A DNA stretch of 8,190 nucleotides from Patescibacteria group bacterium UBA6102. Lineage in GTDB: Bacteria; Patescibacteriota; Minisyncoccia; Minisyncoccales; UBA5738. Where the stretch lies: positions 1 through 8,190 of the forward strand of contig DIWQ01000057.1 of the NCBI GenBank assembly GCA_002423555.1, read 5' to 3'. Made by a program: the position numbers and the translations under genes. A model generated the notes under the pieces. The model did not search any database and was not told the DNA's origin. It worked only from the letters and a program-made list of their open reading frames with translations. Shown in pieces: positions 1-5,623 of this stretch. Numbering within the stretch: the stretch's first letter is position 1; each line of letters starts with the position of its first letter.

Positions 1-25
1 GCCACAAAAAAAATAATCCCGAAGC

Positions 26-165
26 ACGAAATCCGAAATTCGAAACAATTTTTCAATATCAAACTCTCAAATATCAAAACAAAATACACATTTCGTTTTG
101 ATCGTTTAAATTTTGAAAATTCGGATTTGTTTCGACATTTGATATCCGATATCCGGATTTTACTG
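26..165. repeat. Degenerate AT-rich inverted-repeat element in intergenic DNA
   Basis: The stretch is built from short recurring words: 'aaatccgaaattcgaaacaa' on the left (about 30-48), and on the right (about 119-160) their complements 'attcggatttgtttcg' and two consecutive 'gatatccg'-type units. 'atatcaaa'-type words fill the middle. The arms pair only imperfectly and no ORF runs through it. I recall similar 'attcgaaatccgaa' intergenic sequence in Patescibacteria genomes, but cannot confirm family membership here. It could act as a large imperfect stem in RNA or simply be decayed repeat DNA. Confidence 0.45.
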
Positions 166-204
166 AATTTACCATTATACCCCATTTTCCCTTCCCCGCC
201 AACC

Positions 205-233
205 TTGACAAAATGCCATTATTATGCTAGTAA
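205..233 (+). promoter_or_regulatory. Possible promoter of the 53-residue membrane protein
   Basis: A perfect TTGACA lies at 205-210. With a 17-base spacer the -10 would be TAGTAA at 228-233, a weak match. A better -10 by sequence (TATTAT, 220-225) is too close to the -35. If the 17-base spacing is right, transcription would start at about 240, essentially on the ATG at 241. The small dyad gctag-taa-ctagc (226-238) overlaps the -10 and could be an operator. Confidence 0.35.
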
Positions 234-240
234 CTAGCGC

Positions 241-402
241 ATGAGCTCTTTGAATGTTACATATAGGCTATTATGTATGTTCATTGCCGTATTTTATATG
301 GCATTGGGCATATATGAACTGGCCAACGAGTGGGTCTTGTTTGGATGTATCGAAATGGGAATTTCTTTGATAAGTGGGTATCTTGCCGCCGTCAAGTGGT
401 GA
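241..402 (+). CDS. Small two-helix membrane protein, function unknown
   Basis: A 53-codon ORF begins at ATG 241 and ends in TGA 400-402. The protein has a short polar N-terminus (MSSLNVTYR), a hydrophobic segment at about residues 10-27 (LLCMFIAVFYMALGIY), a short acidic turn (ELANE, 26-30), and a second hydrophobic segment at about 31-51 ending in VKW. This two-helix hairpin pattern is hard to get from non-coding AT-rich DNA. No Shine-Dalgarno precedes the ATG, and a TTGACA box 31 bases upstream suggests a leaderless mRNA. It converges on the hicA toxin gene, whose stop lies 15 bases away on the other strand. I recognise no family; a role as a membrane peptide or toxin-like small protein is only speculation. 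Confidence 0.55.
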   Translation: MSSLNVTYRLLCMFIAVFYMALGIYELANEWVLFGCIEMGISLISGYLAAVKW

Positions 403-417
403 TTTGCCCCTCTTTTT

Positions 418-648
418 TTACACAAGCCATTCATTTTTGGAAATTCCCGATTGTAAAATTATGCCTTTCAAGGTGCGCGGATTCAATGATTTTGCACCGT
501 GAAATGGAATGCAAACTTGATGTATTTTGCCGTTAACGCGGCCGACATAGAAATAATGACTGCCTTTGGCATGATTAAAAACAAAACCGCGCGCCTTTAA
601 AAAGCGCATCACATCTTCCGCCGTCCAATTATTGATTCCGCGAGACAT
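418..648 (-). CDS. hicA: HicA-family mRNA interferase toxin
   Basis: A 76-residue protein of the HicA/YcfA family, which has a double-stranded-RNA-binding-like fold and cleaves mRNA when not held by HicB. Visible family features are the N-terminal helix with 'ARGF' (19-22), the catalytic-site motif GSH (29-31, His31), and the C-terminal part 'IPFHGAKSLNPRTLKGIILQSGIS' (47-70 in outline), which matches the usual 'P.H.....L..GTL..IL.Q.G' pattern. Length is typical. I chose ATG 648 over the TTG at 651 because it forms a TGATG stop-start overlap with the upstream hicB, implying coupled translation. Order is antitoxin first, toxin second. All key residues are present, so the toxin should be active. 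Confidence 0.9.
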   Translation of the reverse strand: MSRGINNWTAEDVMRFLKARGFVFNHAKGSHYFYVGRVNGKIHQVCIPFHGAKSLNPRTLKGIILQSGISKNEWLV

Positions 649-971
649 CAAGCAGAAATTAGAACATTTTTATCGGCATTGATGTTGCCAAAGAAAAAAA
701 TCTCTTTTGACGGAATTTTCTTTTCGCTCGCCAGAGATTGCCACATTCGTTCATATTCCGGATCGGCTTCTTGGCTAAGAACGGCTGAATTATTAACTTT
801 TTTGGCAGATTCCAAATAACCGGCAATCGCCTCAAACAAAAGCAACATCGCCTCGCGAGCCGTGTCGCCGCTTTCCACGATATTTAACTCCAGCGCCGTG
901 CCATACCAAATCTTTCCTTCCCGGAAAACAATGCACCGGATATTGTTTTTTGCCAAATTTTTTGAATTCAT
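648..971 (-). CDS. hicB: HicB-like antitoxin
   Basis: A 107-residue protein whose first half matches the partial RNase H-like fold of HicB antitoxins: strand 'IRCIVFREGKIWYGTALELNI' (11-31 in outline), the 'SGDTAREAM' turn (34-42) and a helix 'LLLFEAIAGYLESAKK' (43-58). It should bind and neutralise the HicA encoded immediately downstream. The C-terminal half (59-107) shows no clear helix-turn-helix or ribbon-helix-helix, so how it would bind DNA for autoregulation is not evident. The reading frame stays open upstream to 1034, but ATG 971 is preferred: it begins 10 bases after the stop of the preceding coiled-coil gene, follows a GGGG-rich stretch, and gives a typical HicB length. Confidence 0.85.
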   Translation of the reverse strand: MNSKNLAKNNIRCIVFREGKIWYGTALELNIVESGDTAREAMLLLFEAIAGYLESAKKVNNSAVLSQEADPEYERMWQSLASEKKIPSKEIFFFGNINADKNVLISA

Positions 972-981
972 ATCCCCTATA

Positions 982-1518
982 CTATGATCTGTTTTTCGCG
1001 GTAACGATTTGTTTTTTGCATTCACCCAGCTCAATTTCCAGGCGCAAAACTCGTTGTTCTATCGCGTCCAAGTCTTTTTTATCGGCTTTTTTGTCCAAGG
1101 CGGTCTTGATTTCGCCAATCTCATCTTCAATGGAAATCAAATAACTGACAATAGTTTTGAAACTGTTCTTCATTTCCGTTTCCATGGAATCCATCCGACC
1201 CTCCAAAGAATTCATTTTCCCCTCCACTGAAACTATCCGTTTTTCCACGGATAACACGCGACCGTCCAAATTGTCAATTTTTTTGCCTAACTTTTCATCC
1301 AAATTATCAATCTTTTCATCCAACTTTAACTGGCCGTCAATAAGATGATTAATAGTGCCGTTTATCTGATTGACATTTTTATCCAAACCGTCAATCCGAG
1401 TGTTGATTTGCTTAACATTGCCGTTAAGATTTGTTAACAGTTTGCCAATTTTTTGCGCGTCAAAAACTTTGCTTGATTCGCGGCGCGTTTTATTCATTTT
1501 TTTGATTTCTTTTGCCAT
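982..1518 (-). CDS. Coiled-coil protein with tandem heptad repeats, function unknown
   Basis: A 178-residue, highly charged protein with no membrane segment or signal peptide. After a basic N-terminus (MAKEIKKMNKTRRESSK) almost the whole chain is heptad-patterned. Residues 67-117 show near-exact 7-residue units: EKIDNLD, GRVLSVE, KRIVSVE, GKMNSLE, GRMDSME, TEMKNSF. A second coiled coil covers about 125-172. ATG 1518 is chosen because a good promoter ends about 23 bases upstream; an in-frame ATG at 1497 is the alternative, and start sites nearer the promoter leave no leader. It is followed after 10 bases by hicB, so it is probably the first gene of a three-gene operon. Such proteins are often oligomeric scaffolds; no catalytic role can be read from it. 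Confidence 0.75.
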   Translation of the reverse strand: MAKEIKKMNKTRRESSKVFDAQKIGKLLTNLNGNVKQINTRIDGLDKNVNQINGTINHLIDGQLKLDEKIDNLDEKLGKKIDNLDGRVLSVEKRIVSVEGKMNSLEGRMDSMETEMKNSFKTIVSYLISIEDEIGEIKTALDKKADKKDLDAIEQRVLRLEIELGECKKQIVTAKNRS

Positions 1519-1547
1519 AAACAAAAAATAAAAATGCAAGTGAAGCT

Positions 1548-1576
1548 ATTGTAGCCCAAAAACATTTTCCGGACAA
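1548..1576 (-). promoter_or_regulatory. Sigma-70-type promoter for the coiled-coil/hicBA operon
   Basis: On the minus strand TTGTCC (1576-1571) and TACAAT (1553-1548) are separated by exactly 17 bases. The -10 matches 5 of 6 consensus bases and the -35 matches 4 of 6. The start of transcription would be near 1541, giving a leader of about 23 bases before the ATG at 1518. The -35 overlaps the hairpin at 1572-1599. Confidence 0.55.
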
Positions 1577-1599
1577 ATTTTGCGACCGCAAAAAATGTC
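1572..1599 (-). terminator. Hairpin downstream of the PBP2 gene, possible weak terminator or operator
   Basis: GACA (1572-1575) pairs with TGTC (1596-1599) and TTTTGC (1578-1583) with GCAAAA (1588-1593), separated by a symmetric two-base mismatch; the loop is gacc. The hairpin lies 38 bases past the PBP2 stop. On the minus strand no run of T follows, so termination would be weak. Because it overlaps the -35 of the next operon, an operator-like dyad is an equal possibility. Confidence 0.35.
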
Positions 1600-1637
1600 A
1601 GGAATTCTTATTTTTTCATAAACCCGCAAATCTCAAA

Positions 1638-3752
1638 TCAATATTCTTCATCGGGGATGGTCGCGGGAGGAAGGGTGGGATTTTCGTTGATCATTGCGCC
1701 TTCAATATCAAGCATATCGCCGGTTTCGCCGGAAGTTTCGCTTTTTTCGGCGGGCGGCAGTTCCGAAAGGCGGACGCCGTCTTCGTTCTTGGGTTCAAAA
1801 TACCATCCCAGCACCTCCTTGGCCACCGGCAAAACCGCCACTGTGCCTTCCCGCACTTCTTCGGCCATCACCAGCAAAACGATCTGCGGATCGTCATAGG
1901 GGGCAAAAACATTGACCCAGCTGTTTAATAAATCCTTGCCGTCAGGCCCTTTGTACAACTGCGCCGTGCCGGTCTTGGCGCCCATCCTAATCCCCAGCTG
2001 GTTGAGCGTGAGCGCGGACGCAAGAGGCGCACCCGCACCGTTAACCGCAAACCGCATCCCTTCCCGCACCGCCGCCAGATGGGCCGCATCAATGAAATTT
2101 TCGCGAATCACTTCCGGTTTTTTCTCTTCAATCGTGTTTTTCGCGCTGTCAACCACCGCTTTCACCATCTGCGGCCGATAAAGCGTGCCGCCGTTGGCAA
2201 TCGCCGCGTAAGCCGAAGCGACTTCAATCGGCGTGATACCGATAAACTCCTGCCCGATGGACAGCCAGTAGGTGTTGCCGTCGGTCCAATTTTGATCCTG
2301 CGTGCCGGCGAATCTTTCTTTTTTCCAGTCGGCGGAAGGCACAAATCCGGCAATCTCGCCGGGCAAATCAATGCCGGTGGGTTCTTCCCAGCCGAACAAA
2401 TCCAAATATTTTTTGATGCGCGTGGGCCCCAATCCGTTTTGATCTTCATACCCGCCACCAATAGTGTAGAAGTAGACGTTGCAGGATTCGGCGATTGCCT
2501 TGTACATATTGGTTTGCCCGTGGACATGATTGTCGTTGTAATGGTAGACAATCTCCGGATCGTATTGGTTCTGCACCGATATTCTCCCTTGGCAATTGAT
2601 ATTTTTGTCGGCGGCGATAATCCCCTCTTGCAATGCCGCCGAAGCGATAAACGGCTTAATGGCAGAACCGGTAAGATAACGGCCGCCGATGGCGCGGTTT
2701 AAAAGAGTATTGGTCTTCTTATCATCAACCAATTTTTGTATTTCCTCGCGATTATGCTGGGAAAAGACATTGTTGTCGTAATCCGGAAAAGAAACCATCG
2801 CCAGCACTCCTCCGGTTTTGGGATCCAGCGCGATGGCGGCGCCTTTTTTCAAGCCCAGGCTTTCCAGTTGGTTTTTCATTGAATCGCGCAATTTTTTCTG
2901 CAGATCATAATCAAGCCACAGCCGGATGCTGTCGCCCGATTCGGGAAGCGCGGTCATTTCCTGCGCTATCACGTTCCCGTTGGCGTCCCGTTCAACCCGC
3001 AATTTCCCCGGGTCTTTGCGCAAAACGGTTTCGTAGGATTTTTCCAATCCCGAACGGCCGATATAATCATTGATGGAATAATTCTCTGCGTTGGCGCTCC
3101 ATTCGTCCTGATTGATTTTGCTCATATAGCCAAGAAGGTGCGCCAATCCCGCGTCGCGAACATATTCCCTGATGGGGCGGGCAACCACTTGGCACCCGGG
3201 AAAATCATTGATGCGGGCCTCAAGGATGATCAGCGACTGATGGTCAAGATTTTCCAAAACCGCCGTCTTTTGCGCGCCGACAGCCTGATCAATCGCCGCC
3301 GCGTCCGCGCCGGAAATCGCCGCCAAGCTTTCAATGATTCTTTTTCTCTCCGCCGGATTGTTTGAAAATTTTTGAATGTCGCACTGCAAATCAAACGCGG
3401 ACAGGTTTTTTGCCAGAACATTGAAACCGGCGTCATAAATCACGCCGCGATCGGACTGCACTTTTTGAAAAATATATTGGTTTTTCTGCGCCTGCTTCAT
3501 AAGCTCACCGCCCTCAACAATTTGCAGATAGCCCGCTCGCAAAAACGCGGCCAAAAAAAACAGCGCGGCGAAAACCGCCGGCAACGCCAGCCCCCCGGCG
3601 GGCGCGGCCACTTCAAATTTTTTGCAATCCTGATCGCCGCACTTGTTTTGCCGCTGCGCCCGCCGGTCGCAAAATATCTCCTGCGGTTCAATTTCTTCCG
3701 GCGAAGAGAGCGATATTCTTCTTTTTTTACCAAAACGAAGGAAGCCGAACAT
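1638..3752 (-). CDS. mrdA: Penicillin-binding protein 2, elongasome transpeptidase
   Basis: A 704-residue class B PBP that cross-links peptidoglycan during cell elongation, anchored in the membrane with its catalytic domain outside. A charged cytoplasmic N-terminus (1-52) precedes one membrane helix at about 53-75. The dimerisation (pedestal) domain follows, with 'QSDRGVIYDAGFNVLA' (99-114) and 'GRSGLEKSYE' (232-241). The transpeptidase domain holds all three active-site motifs: SAIK (Ser363 nucleophile, Lys366), SCN (423-425) and KTG (593-595). The C-terminal tail (about 655-704) is acidic and proline-rich. ATG 3752 was chosen because the longer frame to 3800 starts only with TTG and lies deep inside mreD; the chosen start overlaps mreD by 26 bases. 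Last gene of mreC-mreD-mrdA; rodA, the usual glycosyltransferase partner gene, is not next to it. Three cysteines (28, 38, 43) sit in the cytoplasmic tail. Confidence 0.95.
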   Translation of the reverse strand: MFGFLRFGKKRRISLSSPEEIEPQEIFCDRRAQRQNKCGDQDCKKFEVAAPAGGLALPAVFAALFFLAAFLRAGYLQIVEGGELMKQAQKNQYIFQKVQSDRGVIYDAGFNVLAKNLSAFDLQCDIQKFSNNPAERKRIIESLAAISGADAAAIDQAVGAQKTAVLENLDHQSLIILEARINDFPGCQVVARPIREYVRDAGLAHLLGYMSKINQDEWSANAENYSINDYIGRSGLEKSYETVLRKDPGKLRVERDANGNVIAQEMTALPESGDSIRLWLDYDLQKKLRDSMKNQLESLGLKKGAAIALDPKTGGVLAMVSFPDYDNNVFSQHNREEIQKLVDDKKTNTLLNRAIGGRYLTGSAIKPFIASAALQEGIIAADKNINCQGRISVQNQYDPEIVYHYNDNHVHGQTNMYKAIAESCNVYFYTIGGGYEDQNGLGPTRIKKYLDLFGWEEPTGIDLPGEIAGFVPSADWKKERFAGTQDQNWTDGNTYWLSIGQEFIGITPIEVASAYAAIANGGTLYRPQMVKAVVDSAKNTIEEKKPEVIRENFIDAAHLAAVREGMRFAVNGAGAPLASALTLNQLGIRMGAKTGTAQLYKGPDGKDLLNSWVNVFAPYDDPQIVLLVMAEEVREGTVAVLPVAKEVLGWYFEPKNEDGVRLSELPPAEKSETSGETGDMLDIEGAMINENPTLPPATIPDEEY

Positions 3753-4044
3753 ATTTTTTGATTCCGAGTTTGATCGCCAATACCGCAAACGATAAAACAA
3801 TTATCCAAAAACCGAAAAATCTTGCCGAGTAAATATCCAACAAAAATCCCCCCAAAACCGCCAATCCCCAGCCCAAATTGTGCCGCCGCCGCTCAAAAAG
3901 CGCAAACAAAACTGCCGGCAAGGTGATGAAATTTGCCCACTCAAACCATCTCCCCGCAAAAAACGGAAAATGAGGCGCGAAGCTCGTTTGCAGTAAAAAC
4001 AGCGCAAACGCCGCGGCGGCGATCAAAATCAATTTCTTAATCAT
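3727..4044 (-). CDS. mreD: Short MreD-like rod-shape membrane protein
   Basis: A 105-residue polytopic membrane protein, much shorter than the roughly 160-170 residues usual for MreD. Four hydrophobic segments are visible at about 4-22, 37-50, 58-75 and 76-95. The stretch 'GGFLLDIYSARFFGFW' (65-80) matches the MreD pattern of a Gly-Leu-Leu-Asp segment followed by a Phe-Gly. It links MreC and PBP2 in the elongasome. ATG 4044 (MIKKLIL) overlaps the mreC stop by 8 bases; ATG 4053 (MAEMIKK) in the same frame is equally possible. The frame extends to 4167, but that part is a basic shadow of mreC. The call leans on position between mreC and the PBP2 gene as well as on the motif. Confidence 0.85.
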   Translation of the reverse strand: MIKKLILIAAAAFALFLLQTSFAPHFPFFAGRWFEWANFITLPAVLFALFERRRHNLGWGLAVLGGFLLDIYSARFFGFWIIVLSFAVLAIKLGIKKYVRLPSFW

Positions 4045-4882
4045 TTCCGCCATTAATTTCCGCCGACAGCGCCGAGTCCATCGGATGTTTTCCCACCGCC
4101 ACAAAAACCTGCCGCGCCGCGGCAACGTCAAAGGCCGGCGCAATCGCCGCCGTTTGGAAAGTCTCAACGTCGTTTTGGCGGATTTCCTTCACTGCGCCCG
4201 CCAGAAGCCCTGCCGAGAAAATACCTCCCAGCCCGCTGGTGTAGACCCGCTGGCCGGGCGCCAGCGTGGCATCCCTGGGCACCAAACCGATTTCGGCGTT
4301 CAGTCCGCCCAGACCGCGAAAAAGCCCGCCGATGGCGTTTTCGCCGATTGAAACGTCAAAAGAGAAGTCTTTGTCCGTGATCAGCTGAATCTCCGAAAAA
4401 TTATCATAGGCTTTGATCACTTTTCCCACGACCGCTTTTTGCGAATCAATCACCATCATCCCCGGCGCGATCATGTCGCGTGCGCCTTTGTCAATGATCA
4501 AAATGTCGCGCGCGGGAATTTTTCCCGCGATATTGGCAAGCTTCAAATCAAATTCTTTTTCCAATTCCAAATTCAATCCTTGGCGCAGGAATTCATTTTC
4601 TTTTTTCAGTGCGTCAATTTGCGCTTGTTGCACCCAGAACCCGGACGCTTGCGCCCGCAAACGGCGATTCTCTTCGGCAAGGCTTTCGCCGGCAAACACC
4701 GGCAAGCTTTCGCCGGCGGACGCGCCCGCCGCCCAAACGTTTTTCTGAATCTCCGCCAGCGCCGCAAAAGCCGCATTTTTGAATTGCGCGTTGACCGCCG
4801 GAATGTTTAACGCCAAAATCACGCCGGCAACGCCGGTGATCGCCAGCGTCACCTTCCATTTTTTGGAAAAATTCGCTTTCAT
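4037..4882 (-). CDS. mreC: Rod-shape-determining protein MreC
   Basis: A 281-residue bitopic membrane protein that forms the extracytoplasmic scaffold of the elongasome and contacts PBP2. A basic N-terminus (KKWK, 7-10) leads into one membrane helix at about 11-30. A short coiled-coil region rich in Leu/Glu/Arg follows at about 65-110 (including SLAEENRRLRA). Then comes the double beta-barrel MreC domain at about 112-265, with the family signatures 'ILIIDKGARDMIAPGMMV' (127-144), 'VVGKVI' (151-156), 'ITDKDFSFDV' (168-177) and 'YTSGLGGIFSAGLLAGAV' (214-231). It overlaps mreD by 8 bases. It is the first gene of the cluster; mreB is not in the window. Confidence 0.95.
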   Translation of the reverse strand: MKANFSKKWKVTLAITGVAGVILALNIPAVNAQFKNAAFAALAEIQKNVWAAGASAGESLPVFAGESLAEENRRLRAQASGFWVQQAQIDALKKENEFLRQGLNLELEKEFDLKLANIAGKIPARDILIIDKGARDMIAPGMMVIDSQKAVVGKVIKAYDNFSEIQLITDKDFSFDVSIGENAIGGLFRGLGGLNAEIGLVPRDATLAPGQRVYTSGLGGIFSAGLLAGAVKEIRQNDVETFQTAAIAPAFDVAAARQVFVAVGKHPMDSALSAEINGGND

Positions 4883-4906
4883 CGTTTCTGTTGTTGACTA
4901 TTCTTA

Positions 4907-4935
4907 TTTATAGCAGATCGGCGCAAAAAAGCGAA
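4907..4935 (-). promoter_or_regulatory. Likely promoter of mreC-mreD-mrdA
   Basis: On the minus strand TATAAA (4912-4907) is preceded after exactly 17 bases by TTCGCT (4935-4930). The -10 is good and the -35 weak (TTcgct). Transcription would start near 4900, about 18 bases before the mreC ATG at 4882. Confidence 0.45.
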
Positions 4936-4990
4936 CCCGCCGGAAATTTTTCTTTTCTTTGTGTTTGATTTTCCGTTCTTTTTTGCCGCC

Positions 4991-4999
4991 TGTGGATAA
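4991..4999 (-). promoter_or_regulatory. Single consensus DnaA-box sequence
   Basis: The sequence TGTGGATAA is the exact complement of the classical DnaA box TTATCCACA. It lies in the divergent intergenic region between mreC and the small acidic ORF. Only one full match is seen here, with no cluster, no dnaA or dnaN gene and no clear DNA-unwinding array, so it is not evidence for an origin. It could be a DnaA-controlled site or chance. Confidence 0.3.
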
Positions 5000-5015
5000 G
5001 TCGCAATTTTTGCTA

Positions 5016-5043
5016 TTGACAAAATCCTTTGAATAAATAATAT
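5016..5043 (+). promoter_or_regulatory. Promoter for the small basic/acidic ORF unit
   Basis: A perfect TTGACA (5016-5021) and TAATAT (5038-5043) are spaced by 16 bases, close to a consensus sigma-70 promoter. Transcription would begin near 5050, giving a short transcript of about 290 bases that ends at the terminator at 5298-5338. Confidence 0.6.
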
Positions 5044-5056
5044 ATGGAAATGTGCA

Positions 5057-5143
5057 ATGATTTTATCGCGAAAAAATTCGCGGCAAAGGTCGGGATATTT
5101 TTTAAAAAAATATCTTTCTCAATTAAAATTTAATAATGATTGA
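5057..5143 (+). CDS. Possible 28-residue basic peptide
   Basis: The frame runs from ATG 5057 to TGA 5141-5143 and encodes a peptide starting MILSRKNSRQRSGYF with nine or so Arg/Lys and only one acidic residue. A GGAAA lies about 7 bases before the ATG but would also be at the very start of the transcript. The stop overlaps the start of the following acidic ORF (ATG 5136) by 8 bases, the arrangement expected for coupled translation. The same bases contain two hairpins, CGCGAA/TTCGCG (5067-5082) and the AT-rich dyad 5094-5114, so this may instead be a structured leader. The ORF is short enough to arise by chance. Confidence 0.25.
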   Translation: MILSRKNSRQRSGYFLKKYLSQLKFNND

Positions 5144-5285
5144 CGACACAATTAAAACCGCCATCGCCCTGCAGGATGCCGAAAATTACGACGACGACAT
5201 CCTCGCCGACGACGACTTGGAAGACGACGACGCCCAAATGGGCGACGACGACGACCGCGACGACGCGGGCGACGGCGAATGGTAG
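5136..5285 (+). CDS. Small aspartate-rich acidic protein, function unknown
   Basis: A 49-residue ORF from ATG 5136 to TAG 5283-5285. A normal-looking N-terminus (MIDDTIKTAIALQDAEN) is followed by Asp clusters: 19 Asp and 3 Glu in 49 residues, with one Lys and one Arg. Almost all Asp codons are GAC, so the DNA is a low-complexity GAC repeat; the other frames of the same DNA give poly-Thr or, on the other strand, poly-Val. The acidic frame is preferred because it fits between a near-consensus promoter (5016-5043) and a terminator that begins 12 bases after its stop. No Shine-Dalgarno is visible. Acidic tails like this can mimic nucleic acid or bind cations, but no family is recognised. Confidence 0.5.
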   Translation: MIDDTIKTAIALQDAENYDDDILADDDLEDDDAQMGDDDDRDDAGDGEW

Positions 5286-5297
5286 GCTTTCAATAAT

Positions 5298-5338
5298 CAA
5301 AACAAAAACCGCGAATGTTTTTCGCGGTTTTTGTTTTG
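5298..5338. terminator. Strong bidirectional intrinsic terminator
   Basis: A perfect 18-bp inverted repeat (5298-5315 with 5321-5338) with a 5-base loop. The inner stem is ccgcgaa/ttcgcgg, flanked on the left by an A-rich arm and on the right by a T-rich arm. It therefore provides a U-tract in either direction. It closes the acidic ORF unit on the plus strand and the GrpB-like remnant/5S-like transcript on the minus strand. Confidence 0.9.
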
Positions 5339-5371
5339 CGAACAACGCTCGCGCCGGAACGCCGCTGATCA

Positions 5372-5443
5372 TTAAGGATGAATTTTTATTTTGTCGCTGT
5401 CGGAAAGATGGCTAACCCATTTTTCCTGTTCGGGAGTAAGCAT
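5372..5443 (-). pseudogene. Probable N-terminal remnant of a GrpB-like nucleotidyltransferase gene
   Basis: A 23-codon frame starts at ATG 5443 and stops at TAA 5372-5374. It begins MLTPEQEKWVSHLSD and continues SDKIKI. From memory this resembles the conserved start of GrpB/Dephospho-CoA-kinase-associated nucleotidyltransferase-like proteins in Patescibacteria, where about 150 more residues would follow ('..IVPYDP..'). Here the match ends abruptly (KIHP, stop), and no frame in the next 70 bases restores it before the terminator. So it is either the leftover of a deleted gene or a genuine small ORF. It lies directly downstream of the 5S-like element on the same strand. No Shine-Dalgarno is seen. 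The family assignment is from recall only. Confidence 0.4.
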
Positions 5444-5454
5444 AATCAAAATTT

Positions 5455-5616
5455 ATCGTTTCGGTCCATCACAACCGAAGTTTTAACGAAGGTGGGCCAT
5501 GATGGATTTCACTTCGGCGCCGGTCCCGAGCGGATTTTGCGAGAGAGTCGGGATGGGTTCAGGTCGGGTCGCGATTTATTTACCCGCCAGCATACCTCGG
5601 AGCTTTGCCCTGGCGT
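5455..5616 (-). ncRNA. 5S rRNA-like RNA element with an enlarged loop C
   Basis: Two blocks match the genuine 5S gene of this window on the same strand and in the same order. Block one, 5547-5564, matches 6285-6302 at 16 of 18 bases (5S helix III/loop C region). Block two, 5505-5515, is identical over 11 bases to 6270-6280 (gatttcacttc on plus). In the real 5S the blocks are 4 bases apart; here they are 31 apart. The inserted part contains UCGGGA (5524-5529), which can pair with UCCCGA in block one (5548-5553). Other stems: CGCCAG (5610-5615) with CUGGCG (5585-5590) at the 5' side, and UCCAUCA (5500-5506) with UGAUGGA (5465-5471) at the 3' side. The normal 5S terminal helix and helix II are not reproduced. 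It starts about 8 bases after the toxin stop and ends about 12 bases before the GrpB-like stub. It may be a 5S-derived regulatory RNA or a decayed 5S copy. Confidence 0.5.
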
Positions 5617-5623
5617 AGTTTAT

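Noticed and set aside
2079..2702. Plus-strand ORF of 207 codons antisense to the PBP2 gene
   Set aside because: It is a shadow of a GC-rich coding region; the minus-strand frame carries the complete SxxK, SxN and KTG motifs and is clearly the real gene.
4045..4167. N-terminal extension of the mreD frame
   Set aside because: The added 38-41 residues are an Arg-rich string produced by reading mreC in another frame; the membrane protein proper begins at 4044 or 4053.
4883..5135. Chromosomal origin of replication
   Set aside because: One DnaA box and AT-rich DNA are present, but there is no box cluster and no dnaA, dnaN, rpmH or similar neighbour.
5136..5285. CRISPR array or tandem repeat array in the GAC-rich tract
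   Set aside because: The repetition is irregular trinucleotide low complexity within a reading frame; there are no repeat-spacer units here or elsewhere in the window.
5372..5616. Insertion sequence or transposon between the toxin gene and the terminator
   Set aside because: No transposase fragment, terminal inverted repeats or target duplication could be seen.
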